16,156 nucleotides of DNA. It comes from an uncultured Bacteroidales bacterium. Its GTDB lineage: Bacteria; Bacteroidota; Bacteroidia; Bacteroidales; Paludibacteraceae. The notes below the pieces were generated by a model. It made no database searches, had not been told where the DNA came from, and saw nothing but the letters and a program-made list of their open reading frames with translations. Both the position numbers and the translations under genes were made by a program. Below, piece after piece: positions 7,439-14,599 of this stretch (its first letter is position 1; every line of letters starts with the position of its first letter). The DNA lies in assembly GCA_903899865.1 (NCBI GenBank), contig CAIUKZ010000082.1, positions 1-16,156 of the forward strand, in the 5' to 3' direction.

Positions 7439-7476
7439 CAAAGCTAGCAAAGAAAACGGATAATAAGCTATATTTG
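7439..7476. promoter_or_regulatory. Divergent -7 boxes for trmH-family gene and tamL
   Basis: TATATTTG at 7469-7476 (plus) lies 22 bases before the tamL start, and TAGCTTTG on the minus strand (7446-7439) lies 49 bases before the methyltransferase start. Both fit TAnnTTTG exactly. Neither has a TTG at the normal -33 distance. The boxes face away from each other only 22 bases apart, so the two polymerase footprints would overlap and might compete. Confidence 0.45.
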
Positions 7477-7498
7477 CATAATGTTTTAAAGATGAGAT

Positions 7499-9820
7499 AT
7501 GTTGATAAGGAAACAAGGTAAATGGTGGGTGTTATTGGTTGTAGGCATGCTGTTTGTAGCATGCAATTCGGCTAAGTATGTCCCAGAAGGAGAATACCTA
7601 TTGGATCAAGTACGGATCAAGTCTGACAACAAAGAGCTCAAAAATGAGGAGATGGATGAATATTTTCGGCAGACTCCCAACAATGCAATATTTGGAATTA
7701 AATCACTCAGGATGGCATTGGGCATCTATAATCTACGAGGTAAGGACACCACCACATCGTTTAATAAAATGCTAATGCGCATGGGTGAGCCACCTGTTAT
7801 TTACAGTCCCACGCTTACTGCGCTCTCAGTGCAGCAACTGGAAAAATATGTTCATAGCAAGGGTTACCTACTTGGAAAAGTGGACTACAAACTATCCATC
7901 AAAGGTAAAAATGCCAAAGTAGAATATCTGGTTAAAAGTAATAAGCCGTATACGATTAACTCTTACCGAATAGATTTGCCAACCGATAGTCTCTCGAATG
8001 CTTCTATAGATACCACTAGATCTCTTGTGCAACCTGGTGCTCTGTTTGACACCGACGTGTTGAATGCAGAAAGAGAACGATTATCCAACCGATTCAGACG
8101 CAGAGGGTATTACAATTTCAACAAAGACTTTCTCACATTCACTGTAGACAGTTCATCGCACAACCAAAAAGTGGATGTTTGTCTTCAGTTGAAAGACTAC
8201 ATAAAAAATTCACCTGACACATTAACAAAAAAGGCGTTTAATAGCTATCGAATTAACAAAGTAATCTACTACCTTAGCTCGCCAGCAACCAACAGTCAGG
8301 ACAGTGTTATGAGGAATGATACCATTCGGATGAAGGATTACTTCCTGATATCTCCTATAACACATCCGTTGAGCCTGGATGCTTTGGTTCAAAATACTTT
8401 TATTGACCCCAAAGCAAGATTCACCGATAGAAATGTGGATAAGACGTATGAGGCACTTAATTCTATTGGATCCATTAAGTACGTAAGCATCACTTTCAAA
8501 GAGCATAATGACTCTCTTTTGAATTGCTACATCAATGTGGTGCTGGGCAAGTTTGTTCAGACTTCTTCTGAAGTGGGTGCTACCTATTCTGCTACTACTG
8601 CCACCAATCCACGTGCAATAGGTGGAGCAGCCAGCCTCAGCTTCATTCATCGTAATGCCTTTAAGGGATCTGAATCTCTCTCACTCAATCTGAAGGCAAG
8701 TGCCGAAAAAATGGATATCTGGGCACAAGAGTATGGAGGTCAAGTAGCTTTAAGAATTCCAAAATTTGTTTTTCCGATAGGAAGTTACGAAGCCAAAAGA
8801 AAATTGCATGCTAGTACTGAGTTTAATTATGGGTTAAAATATCAATTCAGACCCACTCAGTTTGAGACTACCATTATGAATGGTGGTGTTCAGTATTCAT
8901 GGGTTGAACGCTATTACCGACACACCTTTCAACTGATCAATCTTAATTACATAATTTATCCTCAAATTGATACAACCTTCGAGAAAGTATATCTGAAGCC
9001 TTTCTATAACGTGGAAACAAAACAAATTGAACCATCGCGCTTCAATCCCACCAACTTTGAAAATGTCTTTATCATGAGCATGGGCTATTTTGGATCCTAT
9101 ACTAATGCAGTGACTAGCAGACCACTCCAAAGCTTTACAAACACACGCTATTCCGTAGATTTTGCTGGCAACTCGTTATATGGTTTAAGTACTTTGTTGG
9201 GGTTTCCACAAGACTCTATGGGGGTGTATCGACTCCTTGGTGTAAGGTATTCGCAATACATCAAAGCAGATCTCAATCTGACACATCATAGCATCATTGA
9301 TAAAAACAACCGTATTGTTTCTCACGTGGGATTGGGCGTGGTGTCCCCTTTTGCCAACGCCGACATTGTCCCATTTCAAAAGCGCTTCTATAGCGGAGGT
9401 GCCAATAGTATTCGTGGATGGGCTGAAGGCACATTGGGCCCAGGGACCTACAAGCGGTTTAATGGCAAAAACCGCGATTTCAACCAAGTGGGCGATTTGA
9501 AATTTGAGCTGAATGTGGAGTATCGGGCTAAAATTTCGGGTGTTTTTGAAGGTGCAGCATTTATTGATGCTGGTAATGTGTGGACCATTAAGGACTATGA
9601 CACTCAAGCTGGTGGCACATTTCACATCAACAGTTTTATAAGTGAAATAGCAATAGCCTATGGGCTAGGCGTGAGATGTGACTTCTCATTCTTTATACTT
9701 AGGACCGATGTGGGTGTCAAACTTCGAGACCCTGTTTTACCTCCAGAAAATCGCTGGAGATTCTCGCCCACTTATCAGCAAGATGTGGCATTTCAAATTG
9801 CTATAGGGTATCCATTCTAA
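7499..9820 (+). CDS. tamL: TamL: lipoprotein TamA/BamA-family outer-membrane protein
   Basis: Omp85-superfamily protein of 773 residues that is predicted to help insert or assemble envelope components together with TamB. The N-terminus is a lipoprotein signal: LLVVGMLFVAC with lipobox FVAC and Cys22 as lipidation site, followed by NSAKYVPEGEYLL, the typical start of Bacteroidota TamL. Periplasmic POTRA-like repeats occupy about residues 35-330 (for example the SVQQLEKYVHSKGYL and RERLSNRFRRRGYYNF segments). The C-terminal 16-strand-type barrel (about 370-773) carries the Omp85 lid-loop motif IRGW at 638-641 within SGGANSIRGW, and ends in an aromatic residue (IGYPF) as expected for outer-membrane insertion. 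In many Bacteroidota tamB follows directly; here there is none, only 418 non-coding bases and a convergent aminotransferase gene. Confidence 0.9.
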   Translation: MLIRKQGKWWVLLVVGMLFVACNSAKYVPEGEYLLDQVRIKSDNKELKNEEMDEYFRQTPNNAIFGIKSLRMALGIYNLRGKDTTTSFNKMLMRMGEPPVIYSPTLTALSVQQLEKYVHSKGYLLGKVDYKLSIKGKNAKVEYLVKSNKPYTINSYRIDLPTDSLSNASIDTTRSLVQPGALFDTDVLNAERERLSNRFRRRGYYNFNKDFLTFTVDSSSHNQKVDVCLQLKDYIKNSPDTLTKKAFNSYRINKVIYYLSSPATNSQDSVMRNDTIRMKDYFLISPITHPLSLDALVQNTFIDPKARFTDRNVDKTYEALNSIGSIKYVSITFKEHNDSLLNCYINVVLGKFVQTSSEVGATYSATTATNPRAIGGAASLSFIHRNAFKGSESLSLNLKASAEKMDIWAQEYGGQVALRIPKFVFPIGSYEAKRKLHASTEFNYGLKYQFRPTQFETTIMNGGVQYSWVERYYRHTFQLINLNYIIYPQIDTTFEKVYLKPFYNVETKQIEPSRFNPTNFENVFIMSMGYFGSYTNAVTSRPLQSFTNTRYSVDFAGNSLYGLSTLLGFPQDSMGVYRLLGVRYSQYIKADLNLTHHSIIDKNNRIVSHVGLGVVSPFANADIVPFQKRFYSGGANSIRGWAEGTLGPGTYKRFNGKNRDFNQVGDLKFELNVEYRAKISGVFEGAAFIDAGNVWTIKDYDTQAGGTFHINSFISEIAIAYGLGVRCDFSFFILRTDVGVKLRDPVLPPENRWRFSPTYQQDVAFQIAIGYPF

Positions 9821-10238
9821 TCCAGATAACCATCATTATCACGGAGAAAGCTACATCGGATAAATGTTATGTTGTGCGACGTGATGCCGTAGATGTGCGC
9901 ATTTCTTGTTTTTGCTGTAAGTCCCCAAATGTGATCTATCCAACAAGTTTTTGAATGAAAGAACCAGTTTTGATACTTTGGAACATTGAGTCAAGAATTT
10001 GTGACTAGACAATGAGCTACCTTGTCCCCTTTCGGATACTTGACCCGCTTTTGCGGTTGGGAGAAAGGGTTAGGGATAGAGGTCTATAGTGACAAACAGA
10101 TAACTTTAAATGGTTTAAACAAATGTAACAATTATAAATCTCAACTACTTATTTCGTGATAGAACCAAACAATCACATCATGAGTGTTGCAATTCTACTA
10201 CTTGAAACGAAAAACTTGCCCATTCGAATCAAGCCTCA
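9821..10238. other. Non-coding stretch between tamL and argD with a G/C-rich hairpin
   Basis: No ORF of useful length and no good terminator was seen. A compound inverted repeat is present: CCCTTTC (10027-10033) pairs with GAAAGGG (10063-10069) around an inner CCGC-TTTT-GCGG hairpin (10045-10056). On the minus strand the left half contains GTCAAGT and GGGACAAG, both also found in the hairpin inserted in leader copy A at 3686-3700, which suggests a related REP-like element. TAACAATTATAAA at 10126-10138 also equals 13 bases near the end of the duplicated leaders, but it is AT-rich and may be chance. Confidence 0.5.
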
Positions 10239-11360
10239 CTAAAGTACTTCTTTCAGCTTCTTAACAAACAATTCTGCGTCTGACTTTGACAAACTAAGTG
10301 GGGGCAACAGCCGGATGGTGTGACTGCCACTAGCTCCAGTAAATATATGTTTATCAAAAAGTAGTGCATCCCGAATAGGCTTAGCAGGCTCAAAAAATTC
10401 TAGTCCTATCATTAGACCTACTCCCCTCACATCTTTGATTTTTGAGATTTTTTTCAATTCTTCTATCAAGTAAGCGCCAACTTTTTGAGCATTTTCTACC
10501 AAATGTTCTGCTTTGATAATATCCAATACTGCCAAAGCTGCCGAACACGCCAAATGACTACCTCCAAATGTAGTTCCCAGCAAACCATACGAAGCAGTAA
10601 ACTTTGGATGAATCAATACCCCACCTACAGGAAACCCATTGCCCATACCCTTGGCTACGGTGATGATATCTGGCTTAATACCTGCATATTGGTGTGCAAA
10701 AAACTTACCACTTCGCCCATAGCCCGATTGTATTTCATCAAGAATCAACACCGTACCATTGGCTGCACACTCCTCCTCCAAAGCTTTCAAAAATGAAGCC
10801 TCAGGAATATGTATCCCTCCAATCCCTTGTATCCCCTCAATAATCACAGCGCACACATCACCCTTTCTCAATGACTTTTGCACAGCGTCCAGATCATTGA
10901 GTGCTATGAATTCCACATCAAAGCCCTCATTGATAGGTGCCACTATTTTTGCATTATCGGTCACTCTTACAGCGGCCGCCGTTCTTCCATGAAAACAGTT
11001 TGAAAACGCAATCACCTTTTTTCTACCAGTGTGAAAAGAGGCTAATTTGAGCGCATTTTCATTCGCCTCGGCGCCTGTACTCAACAAAAAAAGTGAGTAA
11101 TCCTCATATCCCGAGATTTTGCCCAGTTTCTTAGCCAATTCTACTTGTAGATTATTAATCACCGAATTGGAATAAAAAACCAAAGTTTCGAGTTGCTGTG
11201 TTAATTTTTGTACATAAAATGGATGAGAATGTCCAACTGAAATAACCGCATGACCACCATACAAATCAAGGTATTCTATTCCTTCTTTGTCATAAGTGCG
11301 GCACCCTATACCCTTGGCTATTTCAATATCAAAAAGCGGATAAACATCAAATAATTTCAT
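10239..11360 (-). CDS. argD: Class-III aminotransferase, acetyl-/succinylornithine aminotransferase type
   Basis: PLP enzyme of arginine biosynthesis that interconverts N-acyl-ornithine plus 2-oxoglutarate with N-acyl-glutamate semialdehyde plus glutamate, in the cytoplasm. It has 373 residues, slightly short but complete: FLLSTGAEANENALKLA at 91-107 (phosphate binding), FHGRT at 123-127, LILDEIQSGYGRSG at 205-218 with Asp208 contacting the PLP ring nitrogen, and ITVAKGMGNGFPVGG at 233-247 with Lys237 as the Schiff-base lysine. The loop EGIQGIGG (175-182) replaces the common E-P-x-QGEGG of other ArgD proteins. Bacteroidota use N-succinyl rather than N-acetyl intermediates in several cases, so the acyl group is uncertain. 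No other arg gene is in the window. It has its own promoter-like site upstream. Confidence 0.88.
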   Translation of the reverse strand: MKLFDVYPLFDIEIAKGIGCRTYDKEGIEYLDLYGGHAVISVGHSHPFYVQKLTQQLETLVFYSNSVINNLQVELAKKLGKISGYEDYSLFLLSTGAEANENALKLASFHTGRKKVIAFSNCFHGRTAAAVRVTDNAKIVAPINEGFDVEFIALNDLDAVQKSLRKGDVCAVIIEGIQGIGGIHIPEASFLKALEEECAANGTVLILDEIQSGYGRSGKFFAHQYAGIKPDIITVAKGMGNGFPVGGVLIHPKFTASYGLLGTTFGGSHLACSAALAVLDIIKAEHLVENAQKVGAYLIEELKKISKIKDVRGVGLMIGLEFFEPAKPIRDALLFDKHIFTGASGSHTIRLLPPLSLSKSDAELFVKKLKEVL

Positions 11361-11526
11361 AACAATATGGTTCTAGTAGTTAGAATAGGACAATGATAAA
11401 TTCAAACTCGATGCAACATTAGATTGAGGTGTAAATTGTTGTAGTATAATTTTTTAAACCAACGTATCTCTCAAACCAATGAAAGACCCCAGTAGAAAAT
11501 GCAACCTCAAAAATGCAACCGAAGTA

Positions 11527-11555
11527 CAAAGGTAAGGCAAAAAAAAATGATACAA
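11527..11555 (-). promoter_or_regulatory. Probable argD promoter
   Basis: On the minus strand TTG (11555-11553), an 18-base spacer and TACCTTTG (11534-11527) form a complete Bacteroidota-type promoter pointing at argD. It implies a leader of about 160 bases before the argD start at 11360. The -33 element sits inside the left arm of the inverted repeat at 11551-11581. Confidence 0.6.
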
Positions 11556-11581
11556 GATATTTTATTTTAAAAAATCTTGTA
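11551..11581. promoter_or_regulatory. Inverted repeat, possible operator between argD and nucleoside kinase
   Basis: TACAAGAT (11551-11558) and ATCTTGTA (11574-11581) are perfect 8-base arms separated by 15 AT-rich bases; four further inner positions can pair after one mismatch. It overlaps the -33 element of the argD promoter and lies about 50 bases before the kinase start. A dimeric regulator site is possible; the regulator is unknown and the site does not resemble the E. coli ARG box. Confidence 0.45.
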
Positions 11582-11631
11582 TATTTACAGCAAAACAAAA
11601 GAATTATTAACTAATTAAGATTTGAAAACGT

Positions 11632-13302
11632 ATGGATGAACTAGTTAGAATTTATTGCAAAAACACCAAAACATTTCACGATTATCAGTTTGGCACATCG
11701 CTTCTGACAATCTATAACGACTTAAACATCAATTTAAATTATCAGGTTGTTGCTGCCCGTGTCAATCACAAAATTTCGGATCTCAATTTTTTAATTTATA
11801 AACCCAAAGACATCGAATTTATCGACATTAGCGATGCCGCTGGAATGCGTGTGTATGTGAGAACCCTTTGTATGGTGCTTGCCAAAGCTGTGGCAGACCT
11901 GTATCCAAATGCCACAGTTTGCATTCAACATTCTATCTCAAAAGGATATTACTGCAAAATTGAAAACCTGGAGCTAACAATTAATCAGGAAGTGATAGGA
12001 ACCATCAAAGACAGAATCAAGTCACTCATCGCACAAGATAAGACCATCACCTGCAACGAACAGCAAACCACAATTGTAAAACAACTATTTCTCAACTCAC
12101 CAAACAACGAAGACAAAATTGCACTTTTTGATTCGATAGGCAGCCCATACTGCAAATACTACCAAATTGATGATTTCATCGACTATTATAACAGTGCGCT
12201 GCTTCCCTCTACTGGCCATCTAGGATTGTTTGATTTGGTGCAGTATTATGAAGGTATGCTCCTAGTAATGCCCAACAGAGAAAATCCACATGAACTTGAA
12301 CAGGTAGAATTTCTTCCAAAAATGTATGACATTTTCAAAGAGCATAAAAAATGGAATAAAATTCTAAACATGAGCACTGTGGGCGAGTTTAACATGGCAT
12401 GTAAAGACAAAAAAACTCGCAACTTAATTAAAGTATCTGAGGCACTGCATGAGAAAAAAGTAGCTCAAATAGCCGACATGATTTCGGGAAGAAACGAAAA
12501 AGTAAAATTTGTTTTGATAGCGGGACCTTCATCGTCGGGCAAAACAACGTTTAGCAAACGACTGGCTATCCAGTTGATGGTGAGTGGACTGAAGCCATTA
12601 ACACTTTCATTGGACAATTACTTTGTAAACCGCGAAAACACACCATTGGATGTGAATGGAGGCTGGGACTTTGAGCACTTGCATGCGTTAGATCTTGCAT
12701 TATTTAATCAGCACCTTCAGCAACTTGCAAATGGAGAAGGAGTGGATGTGCCTACTTTCAATTTCGAAACTGGCAAAAGAGGTACATCAACACAAAGGCT
12801 TGAAATGACGGCAGACAGCATTCTTGTCATAGAAGGCATACATGGGCTTAATCCTGAATTGGTTACAGATATTGCTCCTGAAAAAACATTCAAAATTTTT
12901 GTTTCTGCACTGACCACCATTTCCATTGACAATCACAACTGGATTTCGACCACTGACACTCGTTTGCTTAGAAGAATAATACGCGACTACAAATACCGCA
13001 GCTATTCAGCACAAGACACTATTTCGCGGTGGCCAAGCGTGCGAAGAGGCGAAAACAAATGGATATTCCCTTATCAAGAAAATGCGGATGTGATGTTCAA
13101 TTCTGCATTATTATTCGAACTAGCGGTACTCAAAAAATTTGCTGAACCTATTTTAGCTGAAGTGCCAAAATACTGCGATGAATATTCTGAAACCCATAGA
13201 CTTCTCAAGTTTTTGAACTATTTTGGACCTATTCAAGACAGTGAAATACCACCTACATCTTTACTCCGAGAATTTGTGGGTGGCAGTAGTTTTAGCTATT
13301 AA
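11632..13302 (+). CDS. Nucleoside kinase: TGS/ThrRS-like N-terminus fused to uridine-kinase/PRK-type P-loop domain
   Basis: Cytoplasmic protein of 556 residues. The C-terminal half is a phosphoribulokinase/uridine-kinase-type NMP/nucleoside kinase: Walker A GPSSSGKTT at 298-306, LSLDNYF near 326-332, IEGIHGLN near 403, and an arginine-rich lid region (RLLRRIIRDYKYR). The N-terminal 60 residues resemble a TGS (ubiquitin-like) domain, and residues about 65-240 resemble the extra N-terminal region of threonyl-tRNA synthetase (HSISKGYY motif near 100), without any aminoacylation core. This architecture is common in Bacteroidota and some other anaerobes, where it is annotated as nucleoside or uridine kinase. 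The phosphate acceptor (uridine/cytidine or another nucleoside or sugar) and the role of the N-terminal domains are not evident. It is divergent from argD. Confidence 0.85.
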   Translation: MDELVRIYCKNTKTFHDYQFGTSLLTIYNDLNINLNYQVVAARVNHKISDLNFLIYKPKDIEFIDISDAAGMRVYVRTLCMVLAKAVADLYPNATVCIQHSISKGYYCKIENLELTINQEVIGTIKDRIKSLIAQDKTITCNEQQTTIVKQLFLNSPNNEDKIALFDSIGSPYCKYYQIDDFIDYYNSALLPSTGHLGLFDLVQYYEGMLLVMPNRENPHELEQVEFLPKMYDIFKEHKKWNKILNMSTVGEFNMACKDKKTRNLIKVSEALHEKKVAQIADMISGRNEKVKFVLIAGPSSSGKTTFSKRLAIQLMVSGLKPLTLSLDNYFVNRENTPLDVNGGWDFEHLHALDLALFNQHLQQLANGEGVDVPTFNFETGKRGTSTQRLEMTADSILVIEGIHGLNPELVTDIAPEKTFKIFVSALTTISIDNHNWISTTDTRLLRRIIRDYKYRSYSAQDTISRWPSVRRGENKWIFPYQENADVMFNSALLFELAVLKKFAEPILAEVPKYCDEYSETHRLLKFLNYFGPIQDSEIPPTSLLREFVGGSSFSY

Positions 13303-13342
13303 TAACACTCCAAACCAAAGTGCTTAATAATTACGATTTTAT

Positions 13343-13375
13343 TTGCATAATATTAAACCTTTTTTTATATCTTTG
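13343..13375 (+). promoter_or_regulatory. Probable promoter of the small outer-membrane protein
   Basis: TTG (13343-13345), a 22-base spacer and TATCTTTG (13368-13375) fit the Bacteroidota TTG/TAnnTTTG pattern. The ATG at 13411 follows 35 bases later. It suggests that the gene is transcribed separately from the upstream kinase gene. Confidence 0.6.
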
Positions 13376-13410
13376 CCTTCACTTCATAAAAATCGATAAT
13401 TTTGAAGATA

Positions 13411-14247
13411 ATGAAAAGACTTTTCACAATATTTCTTCTAGCCACATTGATACTTCCTTCTGTAGATGCTCAAAGACGCCGTACAACTAGTCGTGGTACG
13501 AGCCAGCGGTCAACAGGGACATACAGAAAGAACACTAGAGAGGCACCAGGCGAATTCAAAGGGACGTTTAACATTTCCTTGCTTGGACCTGGTCCAAGTT
13601 ATTTGTTCGGCGATTTGGGTGGGTCTCAGGATCCAAAAAGTTTCTTTGGAGCTCCAGATTGGGTGATTACTGAAACCCGAACTTACTGGGGATTGGCAGC
13701 GGATGTGATTTTACCAAGTAATTTTGGTATTAGAGGTACACTGCACGGAGGTAGCTTTTTTGCCGAAGATATCAAAGCTAGAAATAGTGGGAGAATGTTT
13801 TCAACTACCACCACCATGTTTGAAGGAACATTACAAGCCATGATAATTGTATTGGGTGGTCCCAATGACATCGGAAGTAGACACACTGCCTACGTAGCAT
13901 TTGGTGCTGGTTATGCTTATAGCCGCCCCAATTTTGTGGGTGACTTATCCATTCGCGTGCAAGATGCTTATAGACGAATGGACTATGTAGAATCTAGCCT
14001 TCTAACAACTTCAATTCCTTTTGGTGGAGGGTATCAATTCAGACTGTCGGACAAATGGTCAGTAGGATTTGATGTTGCATACCATTATTACCTGTCTGAT
14101 TTAGTGGATGGAATATCAACTTCCTATTCAAGAAGCAGTGATGTATTGTTTCGCTCCAATATTTCGGTTACCTATCAACTATACGGTAACGAATGTAAAA
14201 CTTGTAGTTGGTCCATTGCAGCTAAAGACCGTTTGAGACAAAGATAA
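13411..14247 (+). CDS. Small outer-membrane beta-barrel protein, unknown function
   Basis: Protein of 278 residues from the ATG at 13411; a TTG at 13402 is in frame but would only add three residues ahead of a normal signal peptide. Signal peptide MKRLFTIFLLATLILPSVDA with cleavage before Gln21. The mature N-terminus is very basic and Ser/Thr-rich (QRRRTTSRGTSQRS, about 21-45). It is followed by an alternating polar/hydrophobic beta-strand region with GPSYLFGDLGGS, a G-D-L-G motif seen near the first strand of several Bacteroidota outer-membrane barrel families. The last strand (SNISVTYQLYG) is followed by an odd tail with CKTC and AAKDRLRQR instead of ending on an aromatic residue. It has its own promoter and a strong terminator. 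Barrel nature is fairly sure; function and exact family are not. A type IX secretion or gliding accessory role is possible but unsupported. Confidence 0.75.
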   Translation: MKRLFTIFLLATLILPSVDAQRRRTTSRGTSQRSTGTYRKNTREAPGEFKGTFNISLLGPGPSYLFGDLGGSQDPKSFFGAPDWVITETRTYWGLAADVILPSNFGIRGTLHGGSFFAEDIKARNSGRMFSTTTTMFEGTLQAMIIVLGGPNDIGSRHTAYVAFGAGYAYSRPNFVGDLSIRVQDAYRRMDYVESSLLTTSIPFGGGYQFRLSDKWSVGFDVAYHYYLSDLVDGISTSYSRSSDVLFRSNISVTYQLYGNECKTCSWSIAAKDRLRQR

Positions 14248-14318
14248 TATTGTTAGCACACATTATAGTTAGGGTAAGTTTAGGCATGAAACCACTGTAC
14301 GTTAGCTATAACTAAATC

Positions 14319-14360
14319 AAGGGTCAACTCATAAAGTTTTCTTTATAGTTGACCCTTTTT
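14319..14360 (+). terminator. Intrinsic terminator after the small barrel gene
   Basis: An 11-bp stem, AAGGGTCAACT (14319-14329) with AGTTGACCCTT (14347-14357), extended after a one-base bulge by ATAAAG/CTTTAT (14331-14336 with 14341-14346) around a TTTT loop, and a short T-run to 14360. It should end transcription of the outer-membrane protein gene and separate it from sppA. Confidence 0.9.
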
Positions 14361-14396
14361 ACGTTCCGATTGTTATAAACTCATACACCTTTCTAC

Positions 14397-14414
14397 AAAC
14401 TTTGACACACAAGG
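14397..14414 (+). repeat. Partial third copy of the leader repeat
   Basis: AAACTTTGACACACAAGG is identical to 3643-3660 of leader copy A, and differs at one base from 14525-14542 of copy B, which lies only about 110 bases downstream. An 18-base exact match next to copy B suggests a rearranged or truncated remnant of the same repeat. Confidence 0.55.
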
Positions 14415-14438
14415 GAATTAAAAATCAACGATGTTAAT

Positions 14439-14599
14439 GATTATACAAAACTAACTTCACATCCCCTCTTTCGAGGACTTGAAGAGGATTAAATTTTTAA
14501 ACGTATGAAACGAGCAAGACAAATAAACTCTGACACACAAGGAGATGTTTATGTGCGAGTTCCATCTGACAACTAAATAACAATTATAAACAGATGAAA
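14439..14599 (+). repeat. Duplicated leader, copy B (upstream of sppA)
   Basis: Matches copy A (3534-3738) from GATTATACAAAACTAACTTC through the ATG AAA of the downstream gene. Copy B lacks both inserted REP-like hairpins of copy A; at the first position it instead has a CCTCTT/AAGAGG hairpin (14465-14470 with 14482-14487). It begins 78 bases after the upstream terminator, so the sppA promoter must lie in or near it. No clear TAnnTTTG site was found, so the promoter may be of another type, such as one read by an alternative sigma factor. Confidence 0.88.
14505..14576 (+). CDS. Possible 23-residue leader ORF (copy B)
   Basis: Starts MKRARQINSDTQGDVYVRV and ends PSDN; the stop is 17 bases before the sppA ATG, the same spacing as in copy A. 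An in-frame TAA lies 15 bases before this ATG, which sets the upstream limit. Compared with copy A, it lacks seven codons and has one amino-acid change (Ser for Phe at position 9) outside the indel. Translation is unproven, and no family was recognised. Confidence 0.3.
   Translation: MKRARQINSDTQGDVYVRVPSDN

Noticed and set aside
7602..7621. Tandem GGATCAAGT-AC-GGATCAAGT at the start of tamL
   Set aside because: Short, within coding sequence in two frames, with no sign of wider duplication.
8222..8650. Long minus-strand frame (142 codons) inside tamL, and a similar one at 9185-9625
   Set aside because: Both are antisense to the clearly coding tamL frame, with no recognisable domain or start signals.
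11580..11587. TATATTTA as -7 box for the nucleoside kinase
   Set aside because: It matches only 7 of 8 consensus positions and has no TTG at the right distance; the kinase promoter remains unidentified.
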